Shown here one piece after another: positions 12,501 to 26,459 of a stretch of DNA of 64,000 bases. The DNA comes from Nageia nagi (Eukaryota; Pinophyta): the NCBI GenBank assembly GCA_050084985.1, contig JBITNC010000001.1, positions 173,848,001 to 173,912,000 of the forward strand. The letters are read 5' to 3'. Numbering within the stretch: position 1 is the stretch's first letter; each line of letters begins with the position of its first letter. The notes under the pieces were generated by a model. The model saw nothing but the letters and a program-made list of their open reading frames with translations, was not told where the DNA came from and did no database searches. A program made the translations under genes and the position numbers.

Positions 12501-15500
12501 TTCAATATATTTATGGTTAAAACTTCTACAAAAAAAAAGAAATTGCTTTCATTGTAGGTTGCTTTTCTTTTCAAACCAAGGATTGGATTTCATGAGAGTC
12601 CCTTAAGAAGCTTCATAATTTGAAATTATAAGATAAAAACCCATATGTTGTGGTGATTAGTATAATTCTTTTTCTTTATGGCCCAAAATTGCTTATCATT
12701 TTCATAGATGATGGTAATTATATTAAAGCTATCTTAGGAATGTTACTTTCCTCCTTGAACACAAAGTTTGTTTTGTATATTCATAGTTTTATATTCATTT
12801 TTCCATGGCTTTCATATCTAATGCCGTTGGGATATCATTTCTCATCCTATATGGAGTATTAATTTTAACATGGTTAAGGATTATTACATTAGGAGAAAAT
12901 AAGGTTTATTTTCTTATAGTCTAGTTTTAGATGGACTCTAGGTTTATTTTATATGACATTTTAACCAAAAAAAACCATGACAAATATTTTACAATAGAAA
13001 AAACTAAATTAAAGAAACCTACTTTATACTATTTTCTCTTAACAAAATTTCAAAAAAAATGATATTTTAATCCCAAAAAAACTAGTAGATGGTTGGAATG
13101 CTAACCTGGACAACGTAGGGAGAATTTTGGGGCAGTTAGTGGGTTTTAGGGAAGTAAAATTCGAGATCCCAAAACTACAAGTCGCTTCTTCACAATGGCT
13201 GGGAGGTGCAAGCCACGAAGCTGGAAAATGAGCTCTATGGCCTGCGACATGGTATTTAACTGTAAAATATCGAGATCCCAATATGGCTATAGGCTCGATT
13301 GACAAGCTTATATTGAGATCCCGATATTTCAAGTGGAGCCAACTTCTTGCTTCCACCCAATAATAGAAGTTATTCCTTTCACATGTGAGTGAAAGAAAAC
13401 TCATTGTATCATAAGGCAATGAAAGTTATATAATAAATATATCAACTATCTCATTCATTGTATCAAGGACTTACTCTATGTACTAAGTGGATTATTTGGG
13501 CTTTTAATGGGTTGGAAGCCTAGAATATTCTTATTTATCATTGCATATCTATAAGTATTCCATATGGAATAAAGATTTGGTAAGGGGCTACTTTTAAAGA
13601 TCTTGTAAAAGATCCTTTTTCCTATTAATATTAAAGGATAATTTATCATCTAGAGTATTTAGTGATCCTAACGAGATTTCAAATCATGGGTATTTTAAAA
13701 GGGGGAAGGGAATTGGAAGGGAGATTCAATTTTAACCATCAATATTTAGTGATCTCTTGTAATCACTTATGAAGATCTTCCTTTAGGTAAAGTTCAATAT
13801 ATTTATGGTTAACACTTCTACAAAAAAAAAGAAATTGCTTTCATTGTAGGTTGCTTTTCTTTTCAAACCAAGGATTGGATTTCATGAGAGTCCCTTAAGA
13901 AGCTTCATAATTTGAAATTATAAATAAAAACCCATATGTTGTGGTCATTAGTATAATTCCTTTTTCTTTATGGCCCAAAATTGCTTATCATTTTCTTAGA
14001 TGATGTTAATTATATTAAAGCTATCTTAGGAATGTTACTTTCCTCCTTGAACACAAAGTTTGTTTTGTATATTCATAGTTTTCTATTCATTTTTCCATGG
14101 CTTTCATATCTAATGCCGTTGGGATATCATTTCTCATCCTATATGGAGTATTAATTTTAACATGGTTAACGATTATTACATTAGGAGAAAATAAGGTTTA
14201 TTTTCTTATAGTCTAGTTTTAGATGGACTCTAGGTTTATTTTATATGACATTTTAACCAAAAAAAAACCATGACAAATATTTTAAACAAAACTACGAAAA
14301 AGAAACTACATATTTTAACAAAAGAAACCTACTTTATACTATTTTCTCTTAACAAAATTTCAAAAAGCAATGATATTTTAATCCCAAAAAAACTAGTAGA
14401 TGGGTTGGAACTCTAACCTGGACAATGTAGGGAGAATTTTGGGGCAGTTAGTGGGTTTGAGGAAGTAAAATCGAGATCCCAAACTCTGCAAGTTGCTTCT
14501 TCATAATGGCTGGGAGGTGCAAGCCACGAAGCTGGAAAATGAGCTCTATAGCCTACGACATGGTATTTAACTGTAAAATATCGAGATCCCAATATGGCTA
14601 TAGGCTCGATTGACAAGCTTATATTGAGATCCCGATATTTCAAGTGGAGCCAACTTCTTGCTTCCACCCAATAATAGAAGTTATTCCTTTCACATGTGAG
14701 TGAAAGAAAACTCATTGTATCATAAGGCAATGAACGTTATATAATAAATATATCAACTATCTCATTCATTGTATCAAGGACTTACTCTATGTACTAAGTG
14801 GATTATTTGGGATTTTAATGGGTTGGAAGCCTAGAATATTCTTATTTATCATTGCATATCTATATGTCTTCCCTATGGAATAAAGATTTGGTAAGGGGCT
14901 ACTTTTAAAGATCTTGTAAAAGATCCTTTTTCCTATTAATATTAAAGGATAATTTATCATCTAGAGTATTTAGTGATCCTAACGAGATTTCAAATCATGG
15001 GTATTTTAAAATGGGGAAGGGAATTGGAAGGGAGATTCAATTTTAACCATCAATATTTAGTGATCTCTTGTAATCACTTATGAAGATCTTCTTTAGGTAA
15101 AGTTCAATATATTTATGGTTAACACTTCTACAAAAAAAGAAATTGCTTTCATCGTAGGCTGCTTTTCTTTTCAAACCAAGGATTGGATTTCATGAGAGTC
15201 CCTTAAGAAGCTTCATAATTTGAAATTATAAGATAAAAACCCATATGTTGTGGTGATTAGTATAATTCCTTTTTCTTTATGGCCCAAAATTGCTTATCAT
15301 TTTCATAGATGATGGTAATTATATTAAAGCTATCTTAGGAATGTTACTTTCCTCCTTGAACACAAAGTTTGTTTTGTTATATTCATAGTTTTTTATTCAT
15401 TTTTCCATGGCTTTCATATCTAATGCTGGTTGGATATCATTTCTCATCCTATATGGAGTATTAATTTTAACATGGTTAAGGATTATTACATTAGGAGAAA

Positions 15501-18500
15501 ATAAGGTTTATTTTCTTATAGTCTAGTTTTAGATGGACTCTAGGTTTATTTTATATGACATTTTAACCAAAAAAAAACCATGAGAAATATTTTAACAAAA
15601 CTACGAAAAAAAAAACTAGATATTTTAACAAAAGAAACCTACTTTATACTATTTTCTCTTAACAAAATTTCAAAAAGCAATGATATTTTAATCCCAAAAA
15701 AACTAGTAGATGGGTTGGAACGCTAACCTGGACAACGTAGGGAGAATTTTGGGGCAGTTAGTGGGTTTGAGGGAAGTAAAATCGAGATCCCAAAATCTGC
15801 AAGTCACTTATTCATAGTGGCTGGGAGGTGCAAGCCACGAAGCTGGAAAATGAGCTCTATGCCTGCGACATGGTATTTAACTGTAAAATATCGAGATCCC
15901 AATATGGCTATAGGCTCGATTGACAAGCTTATATTGAGATCTCGATATTTCAAGTGGAGCCAACTTCTTGCTTCCACCCAATAATAGAAGTTATTCCTTT
16001 CACATGTGAGTGAAAGAAAACTCATTGTATCATAAGGCAATGAACGTTATATAATAAATATATCAACTATCTCATTCATTGTATCAAGGACTTACTCTAT
16101 GTACTAAGTGGATTATTTGGGCTTTTAATGGGTTGGAAGCCTAGAATATTCTTATTTATCATTGCATATCTATAAGTCTTCCCTATGGAATAAAGATTTG
16201 GTAAGGGATACTTTTAAAGATCTTGTAAAAGATCCTTTTTCCTATTAATATTAAAGGATAATTTATCATCTAGAGTATTTAGTGATCCTAACGAGATTTC
16301 AAATCATGGGTATTTTAAAAGGGGAAGGGAATTGGAAGGGAGATTCAATTTTAACCATCAATATTTAGTGATCTCTTGTAATCACTTATGAAGATCTTCC
16401 TTTAGGTAAAGTTCAATATATTTATGGTTAACACTTCTACAAAAAGAAAGAAATTGCTTTCATCGTAGGCTGCTTTTCTTTTCAAACCAAGGATTAGATT
16501 TCATGAGAGTCCCTTAAGAAGCTTCATAATTTGAAATTATAAGATAAAAACCCATATGTTGTGGTGATTAGTATAATTCCTTTTTCTTTATGGCCCAAAA
16601 TTGCTTATCATTTTCATAGATGATGGTAATTATATTAAAGCTATCTTAGGAATGTTACTTTACTCCTTGAACACAAAGTTTGTTTTGTATATTCATAGTT
16701 TTCTATTCATTTTTCCATGGCTTTCATATCTAATGCTGGTTGGGATATCATTTCTCATCCTATATGGAGTATTAATTTTAACATGGTTAACGATTATTAC
16801 ATTAGGAGAAAATAAGGTTTATTTTCTTATAGTCTAGTTTTAGATGGACTCTAGGTTTATTTTATATGACATTTTAACCAAAAAAAAACCATGACAAATA
16901 TTTTAACAAAACTACGAAAAAAAAAAAACTAGATATTTTAACAAAAGAAACCTACTTTATACTATTTTCTCTAACAAAATTTCAAAAAGCAATGATATTT
17001 TAATCCCAAAAAAACTAGTAGATGGGTTGGAACGCTAACCTGGACAACGTAGGGAGAATTTTGGGGCAGTTAGTGGGTTTGAGGGAAGTAAAATCGAGAT
17101 CCCAAAATCTGCAAGTCACTTATTCATAGTGGCTGGGAGGTGCAAGCCACGAAGCTGGAAAATGAGCTCTATGCCTGCGACATGGTATTTAACTGTAAAA
17201 TATCGAGATCCCAATATGGCTATAGGCTCGATTGACAAGCTTATATTGAGATCTCGATATTTCAAGTGGAGCCAACTTCTTGCTTCCACCCAATAATAGA
17301 AGTTATTCCTTTCACATGTGAGTGAAAGAAAAACTCATTGTATCATAAGGCAATGAACGTTATATAATAAATATATCAACTATCTCATTCATTGTATCAA
17401 GGACTTACTCTATGTACTAAGTGGATTATTTGGGCTTTTAATGGGTTGGAAGCCTAGAATATTCTTATTTATCATTGCATATCTATAAGTCTTCCCTATG
17501 GAATAAAGATTTGGTAAGGGGATACTTTTAAAGATCTTGTAAAAGATCCTTTTTCCTATTAATATTAAAGGATAATTTATCATCTAGAGTATTTAGTGAT
17601 CCTAACGAGATTTCAAATCATGGGTATTTTAAAAGGGGGAAGGGAATTGGAAGGGAGATTCAATTTTAACCATCAATATTTAGTGATCTCTTGTAATCAC
17701 TTATGAAGATCTTCCTTTAGGTAAAGTTCAATATATTTATGGTTAACACTTCTACAAAAAAGAAAGAAATTGCTTTCATCGTAGGCTGCTTTTCTTTTCA
17801 AACCAAGGATTAGATTTCATGAGAGTCCCTTAAGAAGCTTCATAATTTGAAATTATAAGATAAAAACCCATATGTTGTGGTGATTAGTATAATTCCTTTT
17901 TCTTTATGGCCCAAAATTGCTTATCATTTTCATAGATGATGGTAATTATATTAAAGCTATCTTAGGAATGTTACTTTCACTCCTTGAACACAAAGTTTGT
18001 TTTGTATATTCATAGTTTTCTATTCATTTTTCCATGGCTTTCATATCTAATGCTGGTTGGGATATCATTTCTCATCCTATATGGAGTATTAATTTTAACA
18101 TGGTTAACGATTATTACATTAGGAGAAAATAAGGTTTATTTTCTTATAGTCTAGTTTTAGATGGACTCTAGGTTTATTTTATATGACATTTTAACCAAAA
18201 AAAAAACCATGAAAATATTTTAACAAAACTACGAAAAAAAAAAACTAGATATTTTAACAAAAGAAACCTACTTTATACTATTTTCTCTAACAAAATTTCA
18301 AAAAGCAATGATATTTTAATCCCAAAAAAACTAGTAGATGGGTTGGAACGCTAACCTGGACAACGTAGGAGAATTTGGGGCAGTTAGTGGGTTTGAGGAA
18401 GTAAAATCGAGATCCCAAAATCTGCAAGTCGCTTCTTCACAGTGGCTGGGAGTGCAAGCCACGAAGCTGGAAAATGAGCTCTATGGCCTGGACATGGTAT

Positions 18501-21500
18501 TTAACTGTAAAATATCGAGATCCCAATATGGCTATAGGCTCGATTGACAAGCTTATATTGAGATCCCGATATTTCAAGTGGAGCCAACTTCTTGCTTCCA
18601 CCCAATAATAGAAGTTATTCCTTTCACATGTGAGTGAAAGAAAACTCATTGTATCATAAGGCAATGAACGTTATATAATAAATATATCAACTATCTCATT
18701 CATTGTATCAAGGACTTACTCTATGTACTAAGTGGATTATTTGGGCTTTTAATGGGTTGGAAGCCTAGAATATTCTTATTTATCATTCATATCTATAAGT
18801 CTTCCCTATGGAATAAAGATTTGGTAAGGGGTACTTTTAAAGATCTTGTAAAAGATCCTTTTTCCTATTAATATTAAAGGATAATTTATCATCTAGAGTA
18901 TTAGTTATCCTAACGAGATTTCAAATCATGGGTATTTTAAAAGGGGAAGGGAATTGGAAGGGAGATTCAATTTTAACCATCAATATTTAGTGATCTCTTG
19001 TAATCACTTATGAAGATCTTCCTTTAGGTAAAGTTCAATATATTTATGGTTAACACTTCTACAAAAAAAAGAAATTGCTTTCATTGTAGGCTGCTTTTCT
19101 TTTCAAACCAAGGATTGATTTCATGAGAGTCCCTTAAGAAGCTTCATAATTTGAAATTATAAGATAAAAACCCATATGTTGTGGTGATTAGTATAATTCC
19201 TTTTTCTTTATGGCCCAAAATTGCTTATCATTTTCATAGATGATGGTAATTATATTAAAGCTATCTTAGGAATGTTACTTTCCTCCTTGAACACAAAGTT
19301 TGTTTTGTATATTCATAGTTTTCTATTCATTTTCCATGGCTTTCATATCTAATGCCGGTTGGATATCATTTCTCATCCTATATGAGTATTAATTTTAACA
19401 TGGTTAAGATTATTACATTAGGAGAAAATAAGGTTATTTTCTTATAGTCTAGTTTAGATGGACTCTAGGTTTATTTTATATGACATTTTAACCAAAAAAA
19501 ACCATGAAAATATTTAACAAAACTACGAAAAAAAAAACTAGATATTTTAACAAAAGAAACCTACTTTATACTATTTTCTCTTAACAAAATTTCAAAAACA
19601 ATGATATTTTAATCCCAAAAAAACTAGTAGATGGGTTGGAACGCTAACCTGGACAACATAGGGAGAATTTTGGGGCAGTTAGTGGTTTGAGGAAGTAAAA
19701 TCGAGATCCCAAAATCTGCAAGTCGCTTCTTCACAGTGGCTGGGAGGTGCAAGCCACGAAGCTGGAAAATGAGCTCTATGGCCTGCGACATGGTATTTAA
19801 CTGTAAAATATCGAGATCCCAATATGGCTATAGGCTCGATTGACAAGCTTATATTGAGATCCCGATATTTCAAGTGGAGCCAACTTCTTGCTTCCACCCA
19901 ATAATAGAAGTTATTCCTTTCACATGTGAGTGAAAGAAAACTCATTGTATCATAAGGCAATGAACGTTATATAATAAATATATCAACTATCTCATTCATT
20001 GTATCAAGGACTTACTCTATGTACTAAGTGGATTATTTGGGCTTTAAGGGTTGGAAGCCTAGAATATTCTTATTTATCATTTCATATCTATAAGTCTTCC
20101 CTATGGAATAAAGATTTGGTAAGGGTCTACTTTTAAAGATCTTGTAAAAGATCCTTTTTCCTATTAATATTAAAGGATAATTTATCATCTAGAGTATTTA
20201 GTGATCCTAACGAGATTTCAAATCATGGGTATTTTAAAAGGGGGAAGGGAATTGGAAGGGAGATTCAATTTTAACCATCAATATTTAGTGATCTCTTGTA
20301 ATCACTTATGAAGATCTTCCTTTAGGTAAAGTTCAATATATTTATGGTTAACACTTCTACAAAAAAAAGAAATTGCTTTCATTGTAGGTGCTTTTCTTTT
20401 CAAACCAAGGATTGGATTTCATGAGAGTCCCTTAAGAAGCTTCATAATTTGAAATTATAAGATAAAACCCATATGTTGTGGTGATTAGTATAAATTCCTT
20501 TTTCTTTATGGCCCAAAATTTGCTTATCATTTTCATAGATGATGGTAATTATATTAAAGCTATCTTAGGAATGTTACTTTCCTCCTTGAACACAAAGTTT
20601 GTTTTGTATATTCATAGTTTTCTATTCATTTTTCCATGGCTTTCATATCTAATGCCGGTTGGGATATCATATTCTCATCCTATATGGAGTATTAATTTTA
20701 ACATGGTTAAGGATTATTACATTAGGAGAAAATAAGGTTTATTTTCTTATAGTCTAGTTTAGATGGACTCTAGGTTTATTTTATATGACATTTTAACCAA
20801 AAAAAAACCATGAGAAATATTTTAACAAAACTACGAAAAAAAAACTAGATATTTTAACAAAAGAAACCTACTTTATACTATTTCTCTTGACAAAATTTCA
20901 AAAAACAATGATATTTTAATCCCAAAAAACTAGTAGATGGGTTGGAACGCTAACCTGGACAACTAGGGAGAATTTTGGGGCAGTTAGTGGGTTTGAGGGA
21001 AGTAAAATCGAGATCCCAAAATCTGCAAGTCGCTTCTTCACAGTGGCTGGGAGGTGCAAGCACGAAGCTGGAAAATGAGCTCTATGGCCTGCGACATGGT
21101 ATTTTAACTGTAAAATATCGAGATCCCAATATGGCTATAGGCTCGATTGACAAGCTTATATTGAGATCCCGATATTTCAAGTGGAGCCAACTTCTTGCTT
21201 CCACCCAATAATAGAAGTTATTCCTTTCACATGTGAGTGAAAGAAAACTCATTGTATCATAAGGCAATGAACGTTATATAATAAATATATCAACTATCTC
21301 ATTCATTGTATCAAGGACTTACTCTATGTACTAAGTGGATTATTTGGGCTTTTAATGGGTTGGAAGCCTAGAATATTCTTATTTATCATTTCATATCTAT
21401 AAGTCTTCCCTATGGAATAAAGATTTGGTAAGGGTCTACTTTTAAAGATCTTGTAAAAGATCCTTTTTCCTATTAATATTAAAGGATAATTTATCATCTA

Positions 21501-23934
21501 GAGTATTTAGTGATCCTAACGAGATTTCAAATCATGGGTATTTTAAAAGGGGGAAGGGAATTGGAAGGGAGATTCAATTTTAACCATCAATATTTAGTGA
21601 TCTCTTGTAATCACTTATGAAGATCTTCCTTTAGGTAAAGTTCAATATATTTATGGTTAACACTTCTACAAAAAGAAAGAAATTGCTTTCATTGTAGGCT
21701 GCTTTTCTTTTCAAACCAAGGATTGGATTTCATGAGAGTCCCTTAAGAAGCTTCATAATTTGAAATTATAAGATAAAAACCCATATGTTGTGGTGATTAG
21801 TATAATTCCTTTTTCTTTATGGCCCAAAATTGCTTATCATTTTCATAGATGATGGTAATTATATTAAAGCTATCTTAGGAATGTTACTTTCCTCCTTGAA
21901 CACAAAGTTTGTTTTGTATATTCATAGTTTTCTATTCATTTTTCCATGGCTTTCATATCTAATGCCGGTTGGGATATCATTTCTCATCCTATATGGAGTA
22001 TTAATTTTAACATGGTTAAGGATTATTACATTAGGAGAAAATAAGGTTTATTTTCTTATAGTCTAGTTTTAGATGGACTCTAGGTTTATTTTATATGACA
22101 TTTTAACCAAAAAAAAAACCATGAGAAATATTTTAACAAAACTACGAAAAAAAAAACTAGATATTTTAACAAAAGAAACCTACTTTATACTATTTTCTCT
22201 TGACAAAATTTCAAAAAACAATGATATTTTAATCCCAAAAAAACTAGTAGATGGGTTGGAACGCTAACCTGGACAACGTAGGGAGAATTTTGGGGCAGTT
22301 AGTGGGTTTGAGGGAAGTAAAATCGAGATCCCAAAATCTGCAAGTCGCTTCTTCACAGTGGCTGGGAGGTGCAAGCCACGAAGCTGGAAAATGAGCTCTA
22401 TGGCCTGCGACATGGTATTTAACTGTAAAATATCGAGATCCCAATATGGCTATAGGCTCGATTGACAAGCTTATATTGAGATCCTGATATTTCAAGTGGA
22501 GCCAACTTCTTGCTTCCACCCAATAATAGAAGTTATTACTTTCACATGTGAGTGAAAGAAAACTCATTGTATCATAAGGCAATGAACGTTATATAATAAA
22601 TATATCAACTATCTCATTCATTGTATCAAGGACTTACTCTATGTACTAAGTGGATTATTTGGGCTTTTAATGGGTTGGAAGCCTAGAATATTCTTATTTA
22701 TCATTTCATATCTATAAGTCTTCCCTATGGAATAAAGATTTGGTAAGGGGCTACTTTTAAAGATCTTGTAAAAGATCCTTTTTCCTATTAATATTAAAGG
22801 ATAATTTATCATCTAGAGTATTTAGTGATCCTAACGAGATTTCAAATCATGGGTATTTTAAAAGGGGGAAGGGAATTGGAAGGGAGATTCAATTTTAACC
22901 ATCAATATTTAGTGATCTCTTGTAATCACTTATGAAGATCTTCCTTTAGGTAAAGTTCAATATATTTATGGTTAACACTTCTACAAAAAAAAAAGAAATT
23001 GCTTTCATTGTAGGTTGCTTTTCTTTTCAAACCAAGGATTGGATTTCATTAGAGTCCCTTAAGAAGCTTCATAATTTGAAATTATAAGATAAAAACCCAT
23101 ATGTTGTGGTGATTAGTATAATTCCTTTTTCTTTATGGCCCAAAATTGCTTATCATTTTCTTAGATGATAGTAATTATATTAAAGCTATCTTAGGAATGT
23201 TACTTTCCTCCTTGAACACAAAGTTTGTTTTGTATATTCATAGTTTTCTATTCATTTTTCCATGGTTTTCATATCTAATGTCGGTTGGGATATCATTTCT
23301 CATCCTATATGGAGTATTAATTTTAACATGGTTAAGGATTATTACATTAGGAGAAAATAAGGTTTATTTTCTTATAGTCTAGTTTTAGATGGACTCTAGG
23401 TTTATTTTATATGACATTTTAACCAAAAAAAACCATGAGAAATATTTTAACAAAACTACAAAAAAAAAAAACTACATATTTTAACAAAAGAAACCTACTT
23501 TATACTATTTTCTCTTAACAAAATTTCAAAAAACAATGATATTTTAATCCCAAAAAAACTAGTAGATGGGTTGGAACGCTATCCTGGACAACGTAGGGAG
23601 AATTTTGGGGCAGTTAGTGGGTTTGAGGGAAGTAAAATCGAGATCCCAAAATCTACAAGTCGCTTCTTCACAGTGGCTGGGAGGTGCAAGCCACGAAGCT
23701 GGAAAATGAGCTCTATGGCCTGTGACATGGTATTTAACTGTAAAATATCAAGATCCCAATATGGCTATAGGCTCGATTGATAAGCTTATATTGAGATCCC
23801 GATATTTCAAGTGGAGCCAACTTCTTGCTTCCACCCAATAATAGAAGTTATTCCTTTCACATGTGAGTGAAAGAAAACTCATTGTATCATAAGGCAATGA
23901 ACGTTATATAATAAATATATCAACTATCTCATTT
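9549..23934. repeat. Tandem array of eleven 1.31-kb units
   Basis: Unit starts (at ATCAAGGACTTACTC) are at 9549, 10860, 12171, 13462, 14773, 16083, 17396, 18707, 20003, 21310 and 22625. Lengths are 1291-1315 bp and copies look about 97-99% identical by eye. The first third continues the LINE reading frame (HQGLTLCTKWIIWA). The middle is A/T rich with a run of A's. The last third is richer in G/C and carries a long imperfect inverted repeat. Breakpoints are visible. At the left, LINE sequence ends in ACCATCAAGG. At internal junctions the unit tail CTCATT is followed by CATTGT and then ATCAAGG. At the right, the last CTCATT runs into unique TATGGGTG. Recurrent open frames of 60-126 codons on both strands come from the copies being alike and show no sign of coding. 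No centromeric or rDNA identity is evident. Confidence 0.97.
10664..10726. repeat. Imperfect inverted repeat, one per array unit (example from unit 1)
   Basis: The arms AATATCGAGATCCCAATAT and ATATTGAGATCCCGATATT pair over 19 bp with two mismatches and a 25-base loop. The pair recurs in every array unit. The GAGATCCC motif also occurs about 105 bases upstream of the hairpin. Confidence 0.85.
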
Positions 23935-25599
23935 ATGGGTGTTGTAAAAATGATGTAACTGTACCGAAAGATGATAGGTGGATATAAGTTTACTTATTGG
24001 GTAACAATACGATAGCCTTGGATAAAGCACAATCTTAGATTATATAGGCCCAAAGAATAACCCAATCAATATCGTAATCAAAATATATGCAATTAAGAGT
24101 CTCATAACTAGAAATGGAGTGATAATCTAAAAACATCTCCTCTAATGGATGAAGCTGGTTGAGTAAACTCCAGAAAAATATAACAACTATAGGGTTTGAT
24201 CAACCCAATCCACTTGATTGTCTGTAATGACTATTAATCAAAAAATGGAGTTGTCTTGTTCATTCATTCATGTATGATAATCATAAAATAACCCATATAA
24301 TCTTTTAACCATATTATACAAGAAGTTGATTCCAAGTGAAAGCATGAATGATAGAGATTAACCATTATGATTATTATAGTAAGGTTATAATCAAATTAAA
24401 TATTTCTATTAAATAAAACGTACCTAAATTTGAACTAACTTTAATTAACTAATAATGTGTCTACGACACATGTACTTTAGATCTTATAAGTTTCACCTTA
24501 AGAACTTTTTTTCATATGATTTTAACCTCCATACTAAGAGATTGAAATAGATTGCTTGTGTGCGTAATCACATCATTCCATGATAAAACTTGACGTACTT
24601 CATAAAATTATTACCTTTACCATAATCGTAACCCGAATTCAAAACTTTACGTACTTCTAATAATTTTGATTATCGTAACTTCCTTCAAAAACACACAACA
24701 AAACATCAACGATTCAACAATTATCCCGTGTCAATTTTACTGCTCAACTAAGGTAATGAACAAATTTCAAGTGTTTACAACGTATTTGGATAAAATGATA
24801 AGGCTTTATTCAGTCCTTTTATTTAAAGGGGGTATGTTTGTTGTGGGATGTGCATGGACAGCGTAGACAAAAGCAAAGTTCATGCTAAGAGGCGTAATTT
24901 GTCATGAGTGGAAGATCAATTGCTTCTGACTCGTCGACTCGTTCGATAGGCGATGGGATTGCATTTAAATTTATATGTCTTAGTAGCGTTTTTGTAAAAC
25001 AAATTCGTTATAAAAAAAATATTAATTGATAAATTGTTCATGAACATCTTCATCTTGGATGTAGAGATCTTATTCAAATATCACATGGTTCATAATTTCA
25101 ATAGCATGTTTATTCAATATTATTGGTTAACACAATTAGAGGTTATAGAGGAGTAATGAGCAAAAGATTCAAGATAGAGGTATGTTGTAAATGAATTGTA
25201 ATAAGTTACGATTCTTGTAATATAATAAAAAAATTTAAAATACATTTTTAGATGTTTCTCTACTCATATAACAATAATAACATAATATATAATAGAAAAG
25301 AGGGAAAATATATTAGATATATCTTTATATGAATGAAAGGATAATTAGAGAGTGACATTGAAATATTTTGATAGTATTTATTTTCGTATGAAGATAAGAA
25401 TAATAATTACATTTGAACTAGCAAAAACTTTATTTGATGATCTTCCAAAATCAAATAGAATATCAATCATGTTAAAGCATCTTCATGAATTAAATAAAAG
25501 TGAGCCTAAATCATATAGTTTGTAACATAGCAATAATAAGATACCATTATATCTTATCATAAGGTTGTTCAAAAATTATTTGACAAAAAACTATTTTAT
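23935..25599. other. Unique sequence with a CpG-retaining patch
   Basis: This is right-flanking sequence of the array, with no recognised gene. Positions 24541-25010 hold about 18 CpG dinucleotides, far more than neighbouring AT-rich sequence. At 24826-24834 a purine tract (AAAGGGGGT) is followed by ATG TTTGTTG, which resembles a polypurine tract next to an LTR start, but I find no partner LTR. A plus-strand peptide near 25420-25510 is too weak to assign. Confidence 0.45.
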
Positions 25600-26430
25600 T
25601 GAGAAGATCGAGCTTATTCCATACCTTCCTAAATAACTAAGACATTATCTATGATATATCTACTTTGAATGAAGCTTATTTATTCCTATCTAACAATGTA
25701 TGGAAAAAGAGACCAAAGATGGAGAGTGAGGGCCTTTGCAATAATCTTGTAACTCACATTCAATAAGGTAATAGGCCACCAACTAATCATGAGTTCTAGA
25801 TCCCTTGGCTCTATTATACACTTTATATTCTTTATGTTGATAATATCACCAAGGGAGCCAAACTCTAATGCTTCTTGACAAACATGAAGAAGGTCAAGAC
25901 AAACCATGTTCCAAAAAGGTTTATAAAACCCACAAGGAAAACCATCCAACTCTATATATTTTTTCATTGGTCATATAAACAAGACCTTTAGATAAATCAT
26001 TAAGAGGCAAAGGTTTGTGATAAAGTTTCATTTGAGAATTAGATAGATATTTAGTAATCACTACCTGAAATTTAACTAGAGCTTGTTATCAAATAAAATT
26101 TAGATCCTAAGAGGCAAAGACATTCTGATAGTGATAAACAAAAGCTTTGGTAATATTTAGGAACAAAGTGAAATTTTCTCATTCTACTTGGATGAATTTG
26201 AATTGAGTAGTCAAAGTAGGTGGCCTTAACTTTTGAAATAAATCTTTAGATAATTTAATACTAACTCTAAATCAATGAAGCCTAGCCCAAATTTGAGCAC
26301 TCTTGGCTTATTAAATATTACTTTTCTTGAGCTCATGCTATAGATTGGTCATATGGGATTGGATAGAAGAGATGAAAGGATACACTTCCAAATATACTTT
26401 AGATGTTGTAAGGGTGAAAGAAAAAAGTTG
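25600..26430 (-). pseudogene. LINE reverse transcriptase relic
   Basis: The minus strand carries an open stretch of 93 codons (25967-25686) with DGFPCGFYKPFW, then WWPITLLNVSYKIIAKALT. These are hallmark blocks of the N-terminal reverse transcriptase of plant L1-like LINEs. Further blocks continue in broken frames on both sides. Upstream (26300-25990) there is KLSKDLFQKLRPPTLTTQF and a stretch ending in PLPLNDLSKGL. Downstream (25650-25600) there is ISFIQSRYIIDNVLVI. The catalytic core beyond this point is missing, so the element is truncated. It need not be the same LINE as at 9360. Confidence 0.8.
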
Positions 26431-26459
26431 ATTCCACTTATAGTGAAAATCTTAAGACT

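Noticed and set aside
10067-23382. Recurrent open frames of 60-126 codons on both strands of the array
   Set aside because: They recur because the units are near-identical copies. The LINE part reads in a different, broken frame, and the frames are interrupted by indels in several units.
25400-25520. Possible PPR fragment (AKTLFDDLPKSNRIS)
   Set aside because: It is a short resemblance only; the flanking residues do not continue the PPR pattern.
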